Positions 17,680 through 30,092 of a stretch of DNA of 64,000 nt are shown here, piece by piece. This stretch comes from Megalonaias nervosa (taxonomy: Eukaryota > Mollusca > Bivalvia > Unionida > Unionidae): positions 62,001 to 126,000 of the forward strand of contig JAECUM010003672.1 in assembly GCA_016617855.1 (NCBI GenBank). Reading direction: 5' to 3'. The notes under the pieces are model-generated. The model saw nothing but the letters and a program-made list of their open reading frames with translations, ran no database searches and was not told the origin of the DNA. How positions within the stretch are numbered: position 1 is the stretch's first letter; every line of letters starts with the position of its first letter. The position numbers and the translations under genes were made by a program.

Positions 17680-17890
17680 TGAAATGGGGGAGGGGGTTTC
17701 TCTGACAAATATGTTTTGAAGGGGAAGGGGCCTAAAATCTAGAAGACCCCTTTAATACAAATATCATTCTGGAGTGGGAGAGAGGGTCTTCTCCTGATAA
17801 ATATATTTTCTAACCTGTTTTGAGTCAAGCTACAGGTTGGTTACAAATATATTCTGAGGGAAGGGGAGAGGGGAGGGGGAAAGGGTATTA
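17680..17890 (+). repeat. G-rich degenerate repeats
   Basis: Three related stretches of about 70-110 bases combine G runs (GGGGGAGGGGG near 17690; GGGGAGAGGGGAGGGGG near 17865) with CTGACAAATAT or CTGATAAATAT and AAATCTAGAA motifs. The G runs could form quadruplexes on the plus strand. Confidence 0.5.
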
Positions 17891-18072
17891 AATCTAGAAA
17901 CACCATTTTCATCTATTACTATAATCACTTACGAACATTTGAAGAAAATTAGGAATACCGTGGAAATTGTCTGACTTCCTGAATAAAATGTTGGAGAAGG
18001 TGAACGACACGAATTTTGAAGTAGCGGGTTTACCGCCTCTGTGTAATAATAACCTCTGGCTTGGGCAGCTGA

Positions 18073-18175
18073 AAGTTCATGCCCATACCGAGGTACAAAA
18101 TTCGCACCGATATCGAGGTAAAAAGTTCCTTCCCATACCGAGGTAGATAGTTCGTAACCATACCGAGGTAAAGAC
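18073..18175 (+). repeat. Minisatellite, about 29-bp unit, four copies
   Basis: The unit contains GTTCnTnCCCATACCGAGGTA, repeated four times with small changes. The open frames across it are by-products of the repeat. Confidence 0.75.
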
Positions 18176-18189
18176 AACATGTAATACTT

Positions 18190-19462
18190 AAAATTATTGT
18201 ATCAGTATCCACAACAACGTCAACAAAATGCTAATGACTCGATTTGGTAACTTGAGCTTTTAGTGATAGGTTCATCGGAAGCGGTCCCACTTGCTTGCGA
18301 GACGGGCATTTTTTGAGGAATACTCAATGAAAGTTTTTCATATGTCAGCAGAGAAAATCATATACATTCTTTTAAAAAAAAATAATAATGCTTGTTATGC
18401 AACATATTTAACCCTATATTAAAAAGAGTTTGCCTTTTCTATATTTACCTTTTAAAGAGATGTAACGGATTACATTTTATCATTTTACTTGAAGAAGTAC
18501 ATGATTTTGAAAGGTTTATTTCCCAAAAGATCTGAGCAAATTTGGGTCTTTAAATATCTTTAGAGCCTCGCTTATATTCGGCACTATATTGCGGTACCTT
18601 AAATAGAAAAACTTTGTGGAACATATTGTAGTGCATCCAACAATAAAGGGCCATAACTCTATAAAATGATGACTTAAGATTCTGACAATGAAATTCATGC
18701 AAGAGCTCCATAATTTAATTCAGTTAATAAATTTCTCTTGACATCCTGGAAGATCCAGGTGCAAAATAATATAATGTTGGACAAACGTGGAAGATCACTC
18801 ACTAATTAATGATTTTGTAACCTTTCAACTAATCTCACAGAGAATAAGACGTATTGTTAAAATAAAAACATCTGAGATCTTACAACATAAAGCTGCACTC
18901 CAAATCTGGTTTGAATCCGACAATCATACCTATAGGTGTTAAACTGCTGGAACTGAAGTTTATGAGGACAAAAAGTCAAGGGCCATAACTCCTGTAAATA
19001 ATGTCGCGTAACGCTAGAATATTTATTCATTCAAGATTTTATCACTATCAAGCAACATATCAAATCTAGTTTGAAACAATTCTTGGCAAAGTTGTTTTGA
19101 GAATGTAATGTTGATGATGTAATTTCCGAAGGGCTCTTCTGACTTCGTCGAGCGACGACGTAATAAATATCAATTTAAAATAATTAGGTCAGAAAATTCG
19201 GCTCTAAATTGAGTTCTTTATAAATATTTTACATCCAGGATCTAGCCATATCTAACGTTTATCTTGTATCATGGACACGCCCACACCCAGCTATTTGTAC
19301 CCCATACCAATTCTATAAATGCATCAAGGATATAAAAATAAAATCACAAAACTTTGTCATTTCATTCATTATTTATTATTTATACCCAGACTGTCGCCAG
19401 GGGGTCCCCAACACTGTCGTCTTGTCCGCTTTTCAACCCAAACGGATTTTCACGATGTCCAC
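18190..19462. other. Host intergenic DNA, old dispersed repeat fragments
   Basis: No gene seen. GGGCCATAACTC-type strings near 18650 and 18980 recur near 36060 and, in part, near 58528. They probably mark old copies of one abundant repeat family. Confidence 0.4.
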
Positions 19463-19765
19463 TCTGTGTGTGTGTGTGTGTGTGTGTGATTTGGATTTTC
19501 AACGTAGCTTTAATGTCATATCGCTACGATGTCTGCAGTGTGGCAGTTTATAGTGATGTCTAGCATTGGGGCATCATGCCGCAGACGTGAAGCATCATAA
19601 ACCACCTAGTCACATTATCCTGACACCAGGCCGACCAGTCCTAACACTAACCTCTTAACGCTGAGCGCCCAGCGAGGCAGCTGTTAGTACCATTTTTATA
19701 AGTCTTTGGTATGACTTGGCCGGGGATCGAACTCGCGACCTCCCACAAAGATGCCCACCCTGTGG
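19463..19765 (-). mobile_element. tRNA-derived SINE, family A, minus strand
   Basis: Inverse copy of the element at 21581: tRNA-like head at the 19765 end (inverse of a GGTTCGA-type box B near 19725), then the shared body (GGTCGGCCTGGTGnC, CTGCAGACATCGTAGCGATAT in inverse) and a (GT)n end at 19463-19489, which is the (AC)n tail. Confidence 0.85.
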
Positions 19766-19779
19766 CGGATACATTATGT

Positions 19780-20402
19780 TGAATATCAGATCGGCATCAT
19801 TTTCATTATAGGCCAACTGGACATCAAAAGAATTAATTTTTTTGGTGAAAATCACAAATTAATATGACTTTCTATTCAGATGGAGTGGTGATAACAAGAT
19901 TTTCAAGATGGCTGCCGTGACACCCATATTGGATGTCAGATTAGCACAATTTTTTATTTAGCAGCATTTAGACATCATAAAAATTCTTTCACTGAAAACC
20001 CCATGCAGGAGGAGTAGCAATAACATGTCAACTGTAACGGTCATATTGGATATCAGACTGATACCGTTTTCATTTAGAACTAACTAATCATCATAAAATG
20101 ACTTTTAGTGAAAAAATCCCATGTAGAAATGACCATCCAAAGGAGAAGTAGCAATAACAAAACATTCAAGATGGTGACCAAGGCGGCCATAATGGACGTC
20201 CTATCTGTGCCATTTACATTTAGGACCAACTAGATCATGGGATGAATGTGTATGTAACGTTTTATGGCATTTATGGCCATTTTTCCAGTAGTTTAGGATC
20301 AGTAACGATAACAATCTTGTGCAAATGGACGGGCGGACAACGAACGACACACGGCGGACGATAGACCTCGTAAGCTCTTCTGGTTTATGACCAGTAGAGC
20401 TC
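19780..20402 (+). repeat. Tandem satellite-like array with AAGATGGC motif
   Basis: About four degenerate units of 120-150 bases. Each has CATATTGGATnTCAGA, a CAACTAGACATCATAAAA-like part, an AAAACCCCATG part, a GTAGCAATAACA part and TTCAAGATGGC. The array ends in an inverse pair, AGCTCTTCTGGT and ACCAGTAGAGCT (20371-20402). Related to 24350-25563 and 61070-61190. Confidence 0.75.
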
Positions 20403-21580
20403 GAAAATCTGAACAAAATAAATAGGGCAAGCCGTGTAACTTTTATGTACATGGGTTCAAAGTTATATAACTCCCAAAGTTACGAAAATTTACTGAATTA
20501 TTCAGAGTTTATCGAAGACCTTTGTTTAACACAACTCCTGCTGTATGGAAATAGAAACTCACCCACACAAATATGGCGACCGCGTTAGTAAAGAAACTCA
20601 GCTCCCCTTTCGTTTGAAAATCGAACAAGATGACGATGTTAGAAACCACCTGGCGATACTCATGTTAGAAATTATAAATATATTAAAGAAATTACTACGT
20701 TTAGTGCATTTTTAATATCGAACATGCTTTTCGTTTTTTAAATCAGTGTTGGGGTACACGCTGTCGGGGCTGGAATTGGGTGTGGTGTGTGGTAGGCGAA
20801 TACTTAAATTTCAAAAACATTACACGCCACATACTGTAAGCGTTCTTTTGTCGTATTCACGAGGTGACAGCAGCTTTATTTGGGTACCTTCAAAGACAAC
20901 TGAAGATACCTGAAAGAGTCTTCTTCGGGTCATGTATTGCCAGCCTTACGGGACTGCTAAAGATAGTATTTACTTTATTTATATTTTATCTTATATACTC
21001 ATAAATTGAAATGTTTAGACTCCATATACATGTACATCTTTATTCAAATAACAGTGGCATTTTAATGCCAGGGCTATTCTATAAGACTCAACAAATTGGC
21101 GCCATTCAGTGTAAATGTTGTCCCACCAACCTTCTCCCCGTCACCCATATCTGCTCTTACGCCTTTCGCTGTATCCTGATGTAAAATATAGATCATCCGT
21201 CCAAGAAACACAACAAAATTAACGTGCAAGTGAAACGAAGATTCGATATGTCACCTGTACATTGACTTTAATAATTCTTTTATTGTCCTGTTACCCACCT
21301 GCCTTTCTTCATTTTGTTTTGTTTTGTTACTTACCCTACATCTGATGGCCCCTCTTAATGGACCACTGGCTACACATACCTACGTGAAACAGTACTAAAT
21401 TACAAGTGTCCAAATGACCTTGAGATCGCTCTCCTGGCTGACAGATCTCAAACAGCAAAATGCAGATCTGTTGGTCAAGTAATCTTGGCCAGAATGATGT
21501 TTTCCGCAGAAATTTCTTCCAATGCTGTTCATCGATCGCATATGGCACGAAGATAATTAGTGCACGGTTTCTATATGTTG
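20403..21580. other. Host intergenic DNA, no gene seen
   Basis: AT-rich, no convincing coding signal or clear repeat structure. Open frames here are short and lack recognisable domains. Confidence 0.45.
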
Positions 21581-21910
21581 GACCGCTCCAGTGGCCTAGT
21601 GGTTAGAGCGTCTGCCTCGGATGCGGGAGGTCGCAGGTTCGAACCCCGGCCGAGTCATATACTAAAGACTTATAAAATTGGTACTAACAGCTGCCTCGCT
21701 TGGCGCTCAACGTTAAAAGGTTAGTGTTAGGATGGTCGGCCTGGTGTCCGGATAATGTGACTGGGTGAAACATCATGCTACATGTCTGCGGCATGATGCC
21801 CAGTGCTAGACATCACTATAAACTGCCACACTGCAGACATCGTAGCGATATGACTGAAAAATTGTTAAAGCTACCTTAAAAATCCAAAATCACACACACA
21901 GTCACACATT
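21581..21910 (+). mobile_element. tRNA-derived SINE, family A, best copy
   Basis: The head has an A box (TGGCCTAGTGGTTAGAGCG) and a B box (GGTTCGAACCCC) in tRNA spacing. The body contains GACTTATAAAAnTGGTACTAACAGCTGCC, GGTCGGCCTGGTG and CAGTGCTAGACATCACTATAA. The tail is AC-rich. Copies also at 19463, 31048, 43301 and 50375. Confidence 0.9.
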
Positions 21911-23213
21911 CTATATGTTGTACCTTCATCCATAGTTGATGGTACGTCAGCACTTAACCCGTAATGCAAGGCTTTCATCTCAAAATACTGTCTTTCAAAG
22001 TTGGTAAAATTCTGAAAACTGTTTTTAAGATCATATTTGTTTAATTATTTTCTTCTTTTTTTACTTTATGCGGATTAGCATAATATTTATAAATCGGAAA
22101 AGTTCTTATGCATGACACGTTCTGTGAATTTGGTAAAATTATGTTAAACGACTTTTTATAAGTTGGTATTGTGTATTTATAATGAAGTAATAGCAGATAG
22201 GTTTGACAGTGGATCGGCATCGCTTGTTCAAATTTGAAAGCCGTTTACGCTTTAATGCTGTCTGCCAAATCTGGTCAAATTCGAGTCAGTGTTATTGCTT
22301 TTATGAAGTAGAACAAAGGTTTTTCTATTATTAGAAACGACCATACCATAAGCTCATTTTGCTTTACGGTCAGGTAAGCTAACAAACGATGGATCATATC
22401 TGAACTGAGAAAAGTGTATGCGGCATATTTAAAGGTCGCGACTCCACCAGTGTCAAAGGGAACACGTTTTACATAGGCTGAGCCTGAACTTATTGCTATT
22501 GAGAAAAGTTGATGTTACCCTTCAGACAATACAACGAGTTGTGTCAGGAAGCTGTACATTTTTTGCGGATGGCTTCCTGAACAAACAAAAGGCGTGCATG
22601 GCAAAATATCGAACAGCGGGCTCTGCCCAACCAAAATAGGAACTGATTATTATTAGAAAATGACGTACGCCAATAATCTTATATGACTGGTTCGTTGGCC
22701 TTTGTAAGGCATACTGACTCACAGGTGAAGCTTTGGCGGTGTTGTGCAAGGTGTAGTAGCGCTAACCACGATTCACCGAGCAGTTCCACCTTCCTGTTGA
22801 CCAAAGCTACAGAAATTATCCTACAAATAAGTGCTTGAAGGAAATCGGTGTGTGCTTGGTTTTTACGCCTTGTTTAATGCAATATAAATGTTACATTCAG
22901 GACAACTATTCAGGACAAGGATAAATACTATTAAGATATATTCTAGTCTACCAATAATATGATCTATGTCATCTGATAGCTTTATTCTTCCTATGCCCAA
23001 AATTGAATGGCATAAAAATATTTTGGCTGTCTCGGGTGCAATCATTTGGAACTGTCTACCTAAAAAAAAAAAAAAAAATCATCAGTGCCTTCCTTGCATC
23101 ACTGACTGTTGAAATGGATGCAGTCTAGATGAGATCCAAAACCAGTATCCAGCAAATTTTGTTGTATATTATTTGTATATGTATTATTATATAAAATGTC
23201 TCTGAGTGTCTCC
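21911..23213. other. Host intergenic DNA, no gene seen
   Basis: No coding exon or clear repeat recognised. An A-run of about 15 bases near 23060 may be an old retroelement tail. Confidence 0.45.
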
Positions 23214-23218
23214 TTGTG

Positions 23219-23250
<32 letters not shown>

Positions 23251-23270
23251 TGCGTGAGAGAGAGAGAGAG
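23214..23270 (+). repeat. Compound microsatellite (GT)n(GC/GT)n(GA)n
   Basis: TGTGTG, then GCGTGCGTGC, then GAGAGA in direct sequence. Confidence 0.95.
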
Positions 23271-23329
23271 TAAATGAAACAATTTCCTCTATCACGACTT
23301 CATGATCTTTAATTAACAGAAATGAAGCG

Positions 23330-23470
23330 AAATCAACAAGTTTAGTAAAATCAACAAATAATTTATTTCCCTAGCACACAAGGAGAAAATTCAAAATACA
23401 CTTAAATTATTGTGAATTAAATTCCAATAATCCTAAATGTCCCATCACAAGTCCAAAGTATAGAATGTTT
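23330..23470 (+). repeat. Dispersed repeat, copy 1
   Basis: Shares a common order of motifs with 42605-42750: AAnTTTATTTC, AAAATAnA, AATTAAATnCCAAnAATCCTA, CACAAGTCC. Probably an unclassified non-autonomous transposon. Confidence 0.55.
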
Positions 23471-23599
23471 CGAATAAATTCCAACAGTTTCGAATGTCCT
23501 GCTGTACCAAAATTATATAATCCAGAATGTCTTTGAAAGAGTTCTCAGTGATCCCAAAGTAATGTTTTAGTCCAAAGAGTAAATGAGACTGCAATTCGA

Positions 23600-23600
23600 A

Positions 23601-23631
<31 letters not shown>

Positions 23632-23634
23632 GTC
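23600..23634 (+). repeat. (AAAT)n microsatellite
   Basis: About eight AAAT units. Confidence 0.95.
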
Positions 23635-23897
23635 CTCTCATGCTGTACCTGAGCACAACAATAAACTCTGAACATAGATCTCCAAATAATGATATGAAGC
23701 AGGAATAAATAATACAAAATCTCTTTATATACAAATATCACTTGACCTGCAATACAATAAATTTTCTGGAAAAAAACACTAACTTGTAAACTAAGTCAGG
23801 TCTTGCACTCGAACCAAAGTAAACATTGTTTACTTCTTAGAAGTATGACAAGAATCAAGTAGGCACAACTCTCAATCACGAACAAAATTGAAGCACA

Positions 23898-24068
23898 TTG
23901 TTGTTGTTGTTGTTGTTGTTGTTGGGTTTAACGCTATTTTTTCAGCACAAGATAGGCTATACATGGCGGCCAGTATAATTGGTGGAGGAAGAGCCCTGGA
24001 AAACCCCGAGAAGAACCACCGACCCACGAGAAGCTACTGGCAGGCTTTCTCACGTACCCAAGTTAGCC
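23898..24068 (-). mobile_element. SINE family B, minus strand, truncated
   Basis: (TTG)n followed by GGGTTTAACGC, CAGCACAAGATAGGCTATACATGG and a GTGGAGGAAGAnCCnnGGAAAACCCC body, as at 28081. The tRNA-like head is missing; the sequence changes at about 24068 into a LINE-like tail. Confidence 0.8.
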
Positions 24069-24267
24069 ACAATAGACGTATACATAGCAATTACTCTGTT
24101 GCTCTTTTGGCCGCTAATGCAGGATACATTTTCTATGATACTTGTTTCCCAGCTGCATTTGATATATTTATCTGTATATATGTACACAGCTGAGGGCCAC
24201 AAGGGAGATTATATTTTGTACTAAGTGTGTCACCTTTATAAAATAAAGACTGTATTATTTATTTATT

Positions 24268-24320
<53 letters not shown>
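24069..24320 (+). mobile_element. LINE-like 3' end with (TTTA)n(TTA)n tail
   Basis: A GAGGGCCACAAGGGAGATTAT segment, then GTGTCACCTTTATAAAATAAAGACTG with a polyadenylation-like AATAAA, then simple (TTTA) and (TTA) repeats to 24320. This is the 3' UTR layout of animal CR1/RTE-type LINEs. No reverse transcriptase coding remains. Confidence 0.5.
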
Positions 24321-24324
<4 letters not shown>

Positions 24325-24349
24325 CAATAACATTTTAAAATTAACTGCC

Positions 24350-25563
24350 GTACTCGGCATATTGGATGCCATATTGGTACCATTTTATTTAGGACCAACA
24401 AAACATCATTTACAACCAAAAAAAAAACGTCATAAAAAGTCTTCTGGAGGAAACCCCATGTTCATATGACTTTCTGTTTTGGAGAAATAAAGATAGCAAT
24501 ATTTTCAAGACGGCGTCCATCGTGAGCATGCTGATTTTCAAATTGGCATCCTTTTAAGTATGGACAATTTTGAAATCTTAAGAAGAACAACAGATAATAA
24601 GAGAAGCAGTGATAACAAGACTTTCAAGACATATTCGAAATAAAGTCGGCGCCGTTTGTATTTATATCCAGCTAGAGTTCATAAGAAGTTTTCAGCGAAT
24701 GTTGATACGACCATCGATTCTGGAATAGTAACTATCAAAAGATTTTGAAATTGCTGCTATGGCGGCCATATTGGGTGTACAAGCTGCACCATTTTCATTC
24801 AGACCAAGTAGGCATTATGAAAGTCTTCATCTGAAAAACCCCATATCAATATCACTTTATATTCAGAAGTAACGATAAAACGATTGGCAACATGGCTGCT
24901 GTGACGGCTATGTTAGACCGCATCCAATCAGAATTAAGCTGTTCAAATTTGAATAACTGTTCCTACGTGATCGAGACAAGGGGTGCACACAACTTGAATG
25001 GACTGATAAATAAGCAATTTTCCAGCCTGTAATGGCTTCGCTCTTGTGCATAGTCATACTTTCGATGTTAAATTACAAAGTATCCTTTTTAGGTGAATTG
25101 CCATCACCGTTTTCGGCTGATGTACAATGCACCACGCTATTGGTTAGCTGGCATTACATACTAAGGGACGCAACACATGAAATCCAACAGACGTCGCTAG
25201 GACAAAAGCACCAATGTAGCGGTTCGATCCGCCAGGGTGTAGATAGGGTTATCGAAAATTGACTAGCGAAAATGGGACCAACTAGACAGCGTAAGAAGTC
25301 TGTTAGTGAAAACCCAAGTTAATATCACCATCCACTCAAGAAAAGGAACGACAACAAGTTTCAAGATGACCTCTGTGGCGGTCATACCGGATGTAAGAAC
25401 AGCACCGTTTTCACCTATAGACCAAGAGGTGTGTGTAAAGTTTCGAGGCAATTTTCTGAGTAGATGATGACAAGTAACGATAACAAACTTGTGCTAACGG
25501 GCGGACGTATGACGAACAACAGACCATCCCATACACGCTATCGCTCATTGACCAGTAGAGCTA
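24350..25563 (+). repeat. Satellite-like array related to 19780-20402
   Basis: Six or more degenerate units with the same order of motifs (CCATATTGGATG, ACCATTTT, GACCAAC, CATCATAAAAAGTCTT, AACCCCATG, TTCAAGA(T/C)GGC), interrupted at about 24950-25250 by unrelated sequence. It ends at 25563 in CATTGACCAGTAGAGCT, the same terminus as at 20402. Confidence 0.7.
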
Positions 25564-26925
25564 ATTTATACTTTTTCTTCAGTTATATATTATATTCTAA
25601 TCATTTCAATCTCTAAGATGTATGATTTTTCTAAATTTTTAAATTGTTCTATTGAAACAAATTTATATTGTGTTTTAAAATGATTTTTTCCTGGTTTTCA
25701 TTCATTTTACAAGGGGACAAACTCTGATTCTCAATGTTCAGAGATCATGGGTTACTTCCCTTGCGTACCCTAAATTAAAGAGAGAACAGGCATTTTAGGA
25801 GCAACAGTAAAATGGTCTAAACTGCATACGATTTGAGAATTATTTCTTACTGCTTTGAATATGATAAAAAGCAAATCTTGCTCATAATAAAACTCAATGG
25901 ACACCTTAACGATTTAAGTCCATTTATTAAGTTAGCTCATAAAAGAATAACAATTGAATATTTAGCAAAGTAACAAATTCATCAATCGGATGCAAGACTG
26001 CATCATTATTATGCGTGGATCTCGCTCCCTACTGAATTCTTGCGAGATCTTGACCATATACTCATGCATTCCACGTTATAATAAAATACGATTACAAATA
26101 TGGCGCCCAGCGAGATATAGCTCATGCTACCAAATGCAAGAATATCACCTCACTAATATGCGTGGATTTTTCTTAGTAGCTAACCCATTAAAGAGCATAA
26201 TAATATAAGCCCATATTCCAAGTTTCAGGATCAGATTTGGGGAACATAGTATGAAAAACAATTCGCAAAATTCTACAGTAGCAATCGGTATTTACAAAGC
26301 TTGTGATACGCCACCGCTAGTACGTTCATCAGCAAAGTTTTAGGAACCAACCATTTAATTTTCGGGACTGGGGAGAGGTACCTTGAATTTTCTTTCAAAT
26401 TAGGATATATTTTCTTTCACTGCAAGAAGATTTTTTTTTTCAACGAATACAAGGGATATAATTAGGTATTTGTTTCAATAAATCTTAGCAACACCCACAC
26501 CCATACCCACATCCCCAAACACATTTAAACCGTCGGTCCCTAAGATAAACGACAGTTGGATGATGTCTGCATCTCTTAAACTCCTAATTCACAGGGATCC
26601 GTATCGTTGCTTACAACTTACCTGCTAATATTCACATGTATTATATAATCCTACAAGAGGACCAATCTCTTTCGCGCGCGCATGAGCCTATTTGACAAGC
26701 AACGCTGATATTTCATGCTACACTTCGCGTAGCGTAAAAAAATTGGTACCGATGTTTTAGCTCAGGCTTTTGACTTTGTATGCTACTCTCAGAATTTGAC
26801 TTAACCATCATATCTTTAAGGAATGCCATATCATTTTTCACACTACCGATCGACACGTCCACGATCGCTCCTATGCAAGAACAACGTACTGAATGGAATA
26901 CTGCCCCATTATTGGTCGACCGTAA
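25564..26925. other. Host intergenic DNA, no gene seen
   Basis: AT-rich sequence. No recognisable exon, tRNA or repeat copy beyond short A/T runs. Confidence 0.4.
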
Positions 26926-27293
26926 ACCAGGTTATCTGCAAGTAAATTTAGCTTGCAATTTGATTAAAATCAGATCTTCACTGTCCTACGTGAGATCTGA
27001 CAGCGACCGCTTAGGGGTCATGTTCTAGTGACCTATGTTATTACCATAATCGCTAATTTCTACAACAATCAGATGAAGTCTAATATCTTTGCGTTTGGGA
27101 GACTGAGCAGTATAGCTGAAGAGCATCAATGTATACCTATCGATCTGATTTCACTTTCAAATTTCTGAAAGCTGCATTTTTAATGGCTAACTCAAAGGTC
27201 ACCAGAACTTGACCCTTAGCGATCGCTGTCAGATCTTCGCCGAGGACAGTGAAGATCTGATTTTAATCAGATTGATTTAGCCTGATACCCTGG
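26926..27293. mobile_element. Fold-back element (MITE-like) with 73-bp inverted arms
   Basis: The arm 26962-27034 (starting GATTAAAATCAGATCTTCACT) is the inverse of 27196-27268 with few mismatches; weaker pairing extends outward to about 26926 and 27293. The 161-base centre has no coding potential. No clean target duplication identified. Confidence 0.7.
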
Positions 27294-27399
27294 CCTTCTA
27301 TGATGCTCCACACACCAGGCCCGTCACGCACCGTTGAATAGCCGATCCGGTGGAGAAATTCAATATGGCGGAAGTAATGCAGAAAAGCGTTATCATTAC

Positions 27400-27560
27400 A
27401 GAAATATAACTGAAATATTTCCAGCTGCGTCGCAACCAGCCTTTTCCTTATATTAAACACAGCTATGTCAATTAAAGAAGTGCCGAGTGTTTGTTTAAAC
27501 TGTCACTATGTAGTACTGTCATTTTCAGCCATTTTATGTGAGTTGGGAAGGTGATGGTGG
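27400..27560 (+). repeat. Dispersed repeat, copy 1 (inverse copy at 31865)
   Basis: TGTCAATTAAAGAAG, then GTCACTATG and AGTACTGTCATTTTCAGCCAT, match the reverse complement of 31865-32050. The family is unclassified. Confidence 0.65.
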
Positions 27561-27575
27561 TGGACGTGAAGCAGG

Positions 27576-27576
<1 letters not shown>

Positions 27577-27667
<91 letters not shown>
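27577..27667 (+). repeat. Long compound (GT)n(GA)n microsatellite
   Basis: About 20 GT units followed by about 20 GA units, with one AT interruption. Confidence 0.97.
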
Positions 27668-27670
<3 letters not shown>

Positions 27671-28080
27671 TTTATATGAATGAAAGTTTGATCTGTTACA
27701 TTATATAGTTATTTAACATTAAGTTTCAACTTTTTATAATTAACCAATTTGTATGTCATTGAGCATATATTTGCAATAAGAAACGATTAATATTGATTTA
27801 AAACATCAAGCACATGTTTCGTTTAAAAAAAAACATTTATTTTCTATACGAAATACCTGGAAGAGAAAATATCATTAAAAGAATTCAGAAACTTTACGTA
27901 TACACCTGGTTGTAACAATGGTTGTTTGAGTTATATTGTGATAATATACGAATAGACATGTTCATACTTTTTGCTTGATATCTTTGTTAATATTCTGATA
28001 ACCTTGAACTAGAAAATTCAATATCACTATGATGATAGAATGCGCCATTTTCATCTTTTTTTCTCTTTTTGGACATATAT

Positions 28081-28347
28081 GTTGTTGTTGTTGTTGTTGT
28101 TGTTGTTATAGGGTTTAACGCCATTTTTCAGCACAAGATAGGCTATACATGGAGGCCAGTATGAATGGTGGAGGAAGAACCCGGGAAAACCCCGGGAAGA
28201 ACCACCGACACACGAGAAGCTACTGGCAAGCTTTCTCACGTACCCACACTGGCCGAGCCCGAGACTCGAACCCACGCAGACAGAGGTGAGATGGCAGTGA
28301 TCCGTAACGGAGAGCGCTTTAGACCACTCGGGCCACTCAGGGTCCCG
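28081..28347 (-). mobile_element. SINE family B, minus strand, complete copy
   Basis: Read on the minus strand: tRNA-like head with A box (GAGTGGTCTAAAGCGCTC) and B box (GGGTTCGAGTCTC), then CACGTGAGAAAGC-like and CTTCCTCCACCA body parts, ending in ATGGCGTTAAACCC and (AAC)n. Open frames over it are repeat artefacts. Confidence 0.88.
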
Positions 28348-28799
28348 TATATATATGTAGCAGTAGTTCCATAAAGACAAGCTGCATACCTCAACAACAA
28401 GCAACAAGCAATATTCAAGCCAGTGAACGGAACGTTAGATATGTCTTTTACATTTCCCAGAGCAGCAAGAGTAGTGGATTGGGGCGTACTCTCGCACTGT
28501 TACACTTTAAGCAGCAGTTATAATACGTCACAGACAACCATAAGATTTTTGTGTGATGGTGCAAAATTTTGTAGAATGATTTCCGTAGTATAATTTCGCT
28601 ATTGATGTATTGGCTAGGTCCGCTATAACTTGGCAGCATGTAATAATTAACTTCTCCTGCATGGAGGCACGAATTAAATTTTAATTAGCGCTCGCTCTAT
28701 TAACGGTTAAGCCAGATAAAAGTGCAATGTTAACGCGATGTCGTAGCGGTAAAATATCAAGAGTTAAAATAAACCAGAGAAATTTTAGGAAGCTGTGGT

Positions 28800-29220
28800 C
28801 CATTTGAAACAGGTTCATAAAATGACATTTTCCAGAATAGTTACTAATAAAGGCGGACTGGAGAGGATTATTCTGATATCGATGGGAGTGATAAAGATTT
28901 TTGGCGGGTAAAGAAGTAATCCCTATTGGCTGAGCTAAATGGGGGGGGGTGTTCCCAGACGGAACTCAGACTTTTAAATAATCTCCCTCACGATATTGTG
29001 CCGTCCAAGTGTTTCTGCTGCAGGGAAAAGTCTGAGCGACTCCGAGAAAATTAATAAGTAATTTTTCCCGTTAAAAACATCGTCCATAGGACAATGTGGT
29101 CTGAAACATTTAGAGACGCACAATAAGAGAAGAGACAGAGGGAATTCTCTGATAAGCGTGCAAATCTCGAATAAAGCACAATATTATTCTCAATTACATA
29201 CAATGTGTTTACTGATTTAA
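28800..29220 (+). repeat. Retroelement-associated repeat, copy 1
   Basis: About 410 bases similar in order to 34320-34725: TTTTCCAGAAATAGTTAnTAATAAAGG, GGGTAA/GTTAATCC, TCCCTC, and a final ATACAATnTGTTnACTnATTT. The second copy directly precedes a gypsy reverse transcriptase fragment, so this may be a solo LTR or 5' UTR of that family. Confidence 0.5.
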
Positions 29221-30047
29221 GTTTGTAATTATTGTCGAATTTATTCATTTTAAATTCATGTTTCAGTATTTCTTTGAGTTCAGAAATAATTGTGCATGTT
29301 ATATGATTCATGTATGGCAAGAATATCATACAATATTTTGTTGTATGAACGATTTCGGATTTAGTTGTTTTGTATATAACATAAATCATGCAGCGTAAGA
29401 TTTCATGCATTTCTTCTGACACAAATTGTAAGGAGTAAATTATCTGTCTTAAATTATTTGTATGACAAAGATTCCATACTTTGTTTAAGGTATGCGATAG
29501 ATTGATTTTTCCTATGTCTGGAAATGTATAAATCGCTAATGAGCAAAGTAACGTAGTTAGGACAAGGAGTGAAGTCCATTATTTCTTGTGCAATTAAGTT
29601 GTGAATTCTTATCAACCGAGAATCGAGTAATGTGTGCCGACTGGCCTAGTTCAGCTGGTAAATTTATAGTCTCAGCGGGGTGTGATGGTTTATCTAAAGA
29701 GGTTTAATTTATGTCATGGTCTCAGTTGGAAAATGCGAGAACGCTAGAACAGACATTCATTTACGTTAATATTGTTGTGTATCAATATTAGCTTGCGAAA
29801 TGACCATGGCTAGTTATGTTGAATTTCGATGTACTATATCTGACGCAGAAGAGTGAGAATACTGGTTGATCCTAGGAAAACTAAAAAAAACAAAAAAAAA
29901 ACAAAAAAAAAAAATCTGTCACATATTTAGGTTGGGTATCATTTATTTTATTTTATTTTATTTTATTTTTTGTATTTAAAAGAAATAGCTCCACACCTAT
30001 ATTGCACAGTTGGGAAAGAGCACAGTCTGCAACCAAGAGGTTGACGA

Positions 30048-30092
<45 letters not shown>

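Noticed and set aside
21581..21660. Functional tRNA gene
   Set aside because: Has A and B boxes but no closed acceptor stem, and the same head is followed by the same SINE body at five sites.
25032..25262. 76-codon plus-strand frame
   Set aside because: No domain, unusual composition and position inside an interrupted satellite array; considered chance.
28051..28407. 118-codon minus-strand frame and nearby short frames
   Set aside because: They lie inside a SINE family B copy; similar frames recur in the copy at 47290, so they are repeat artefacts.
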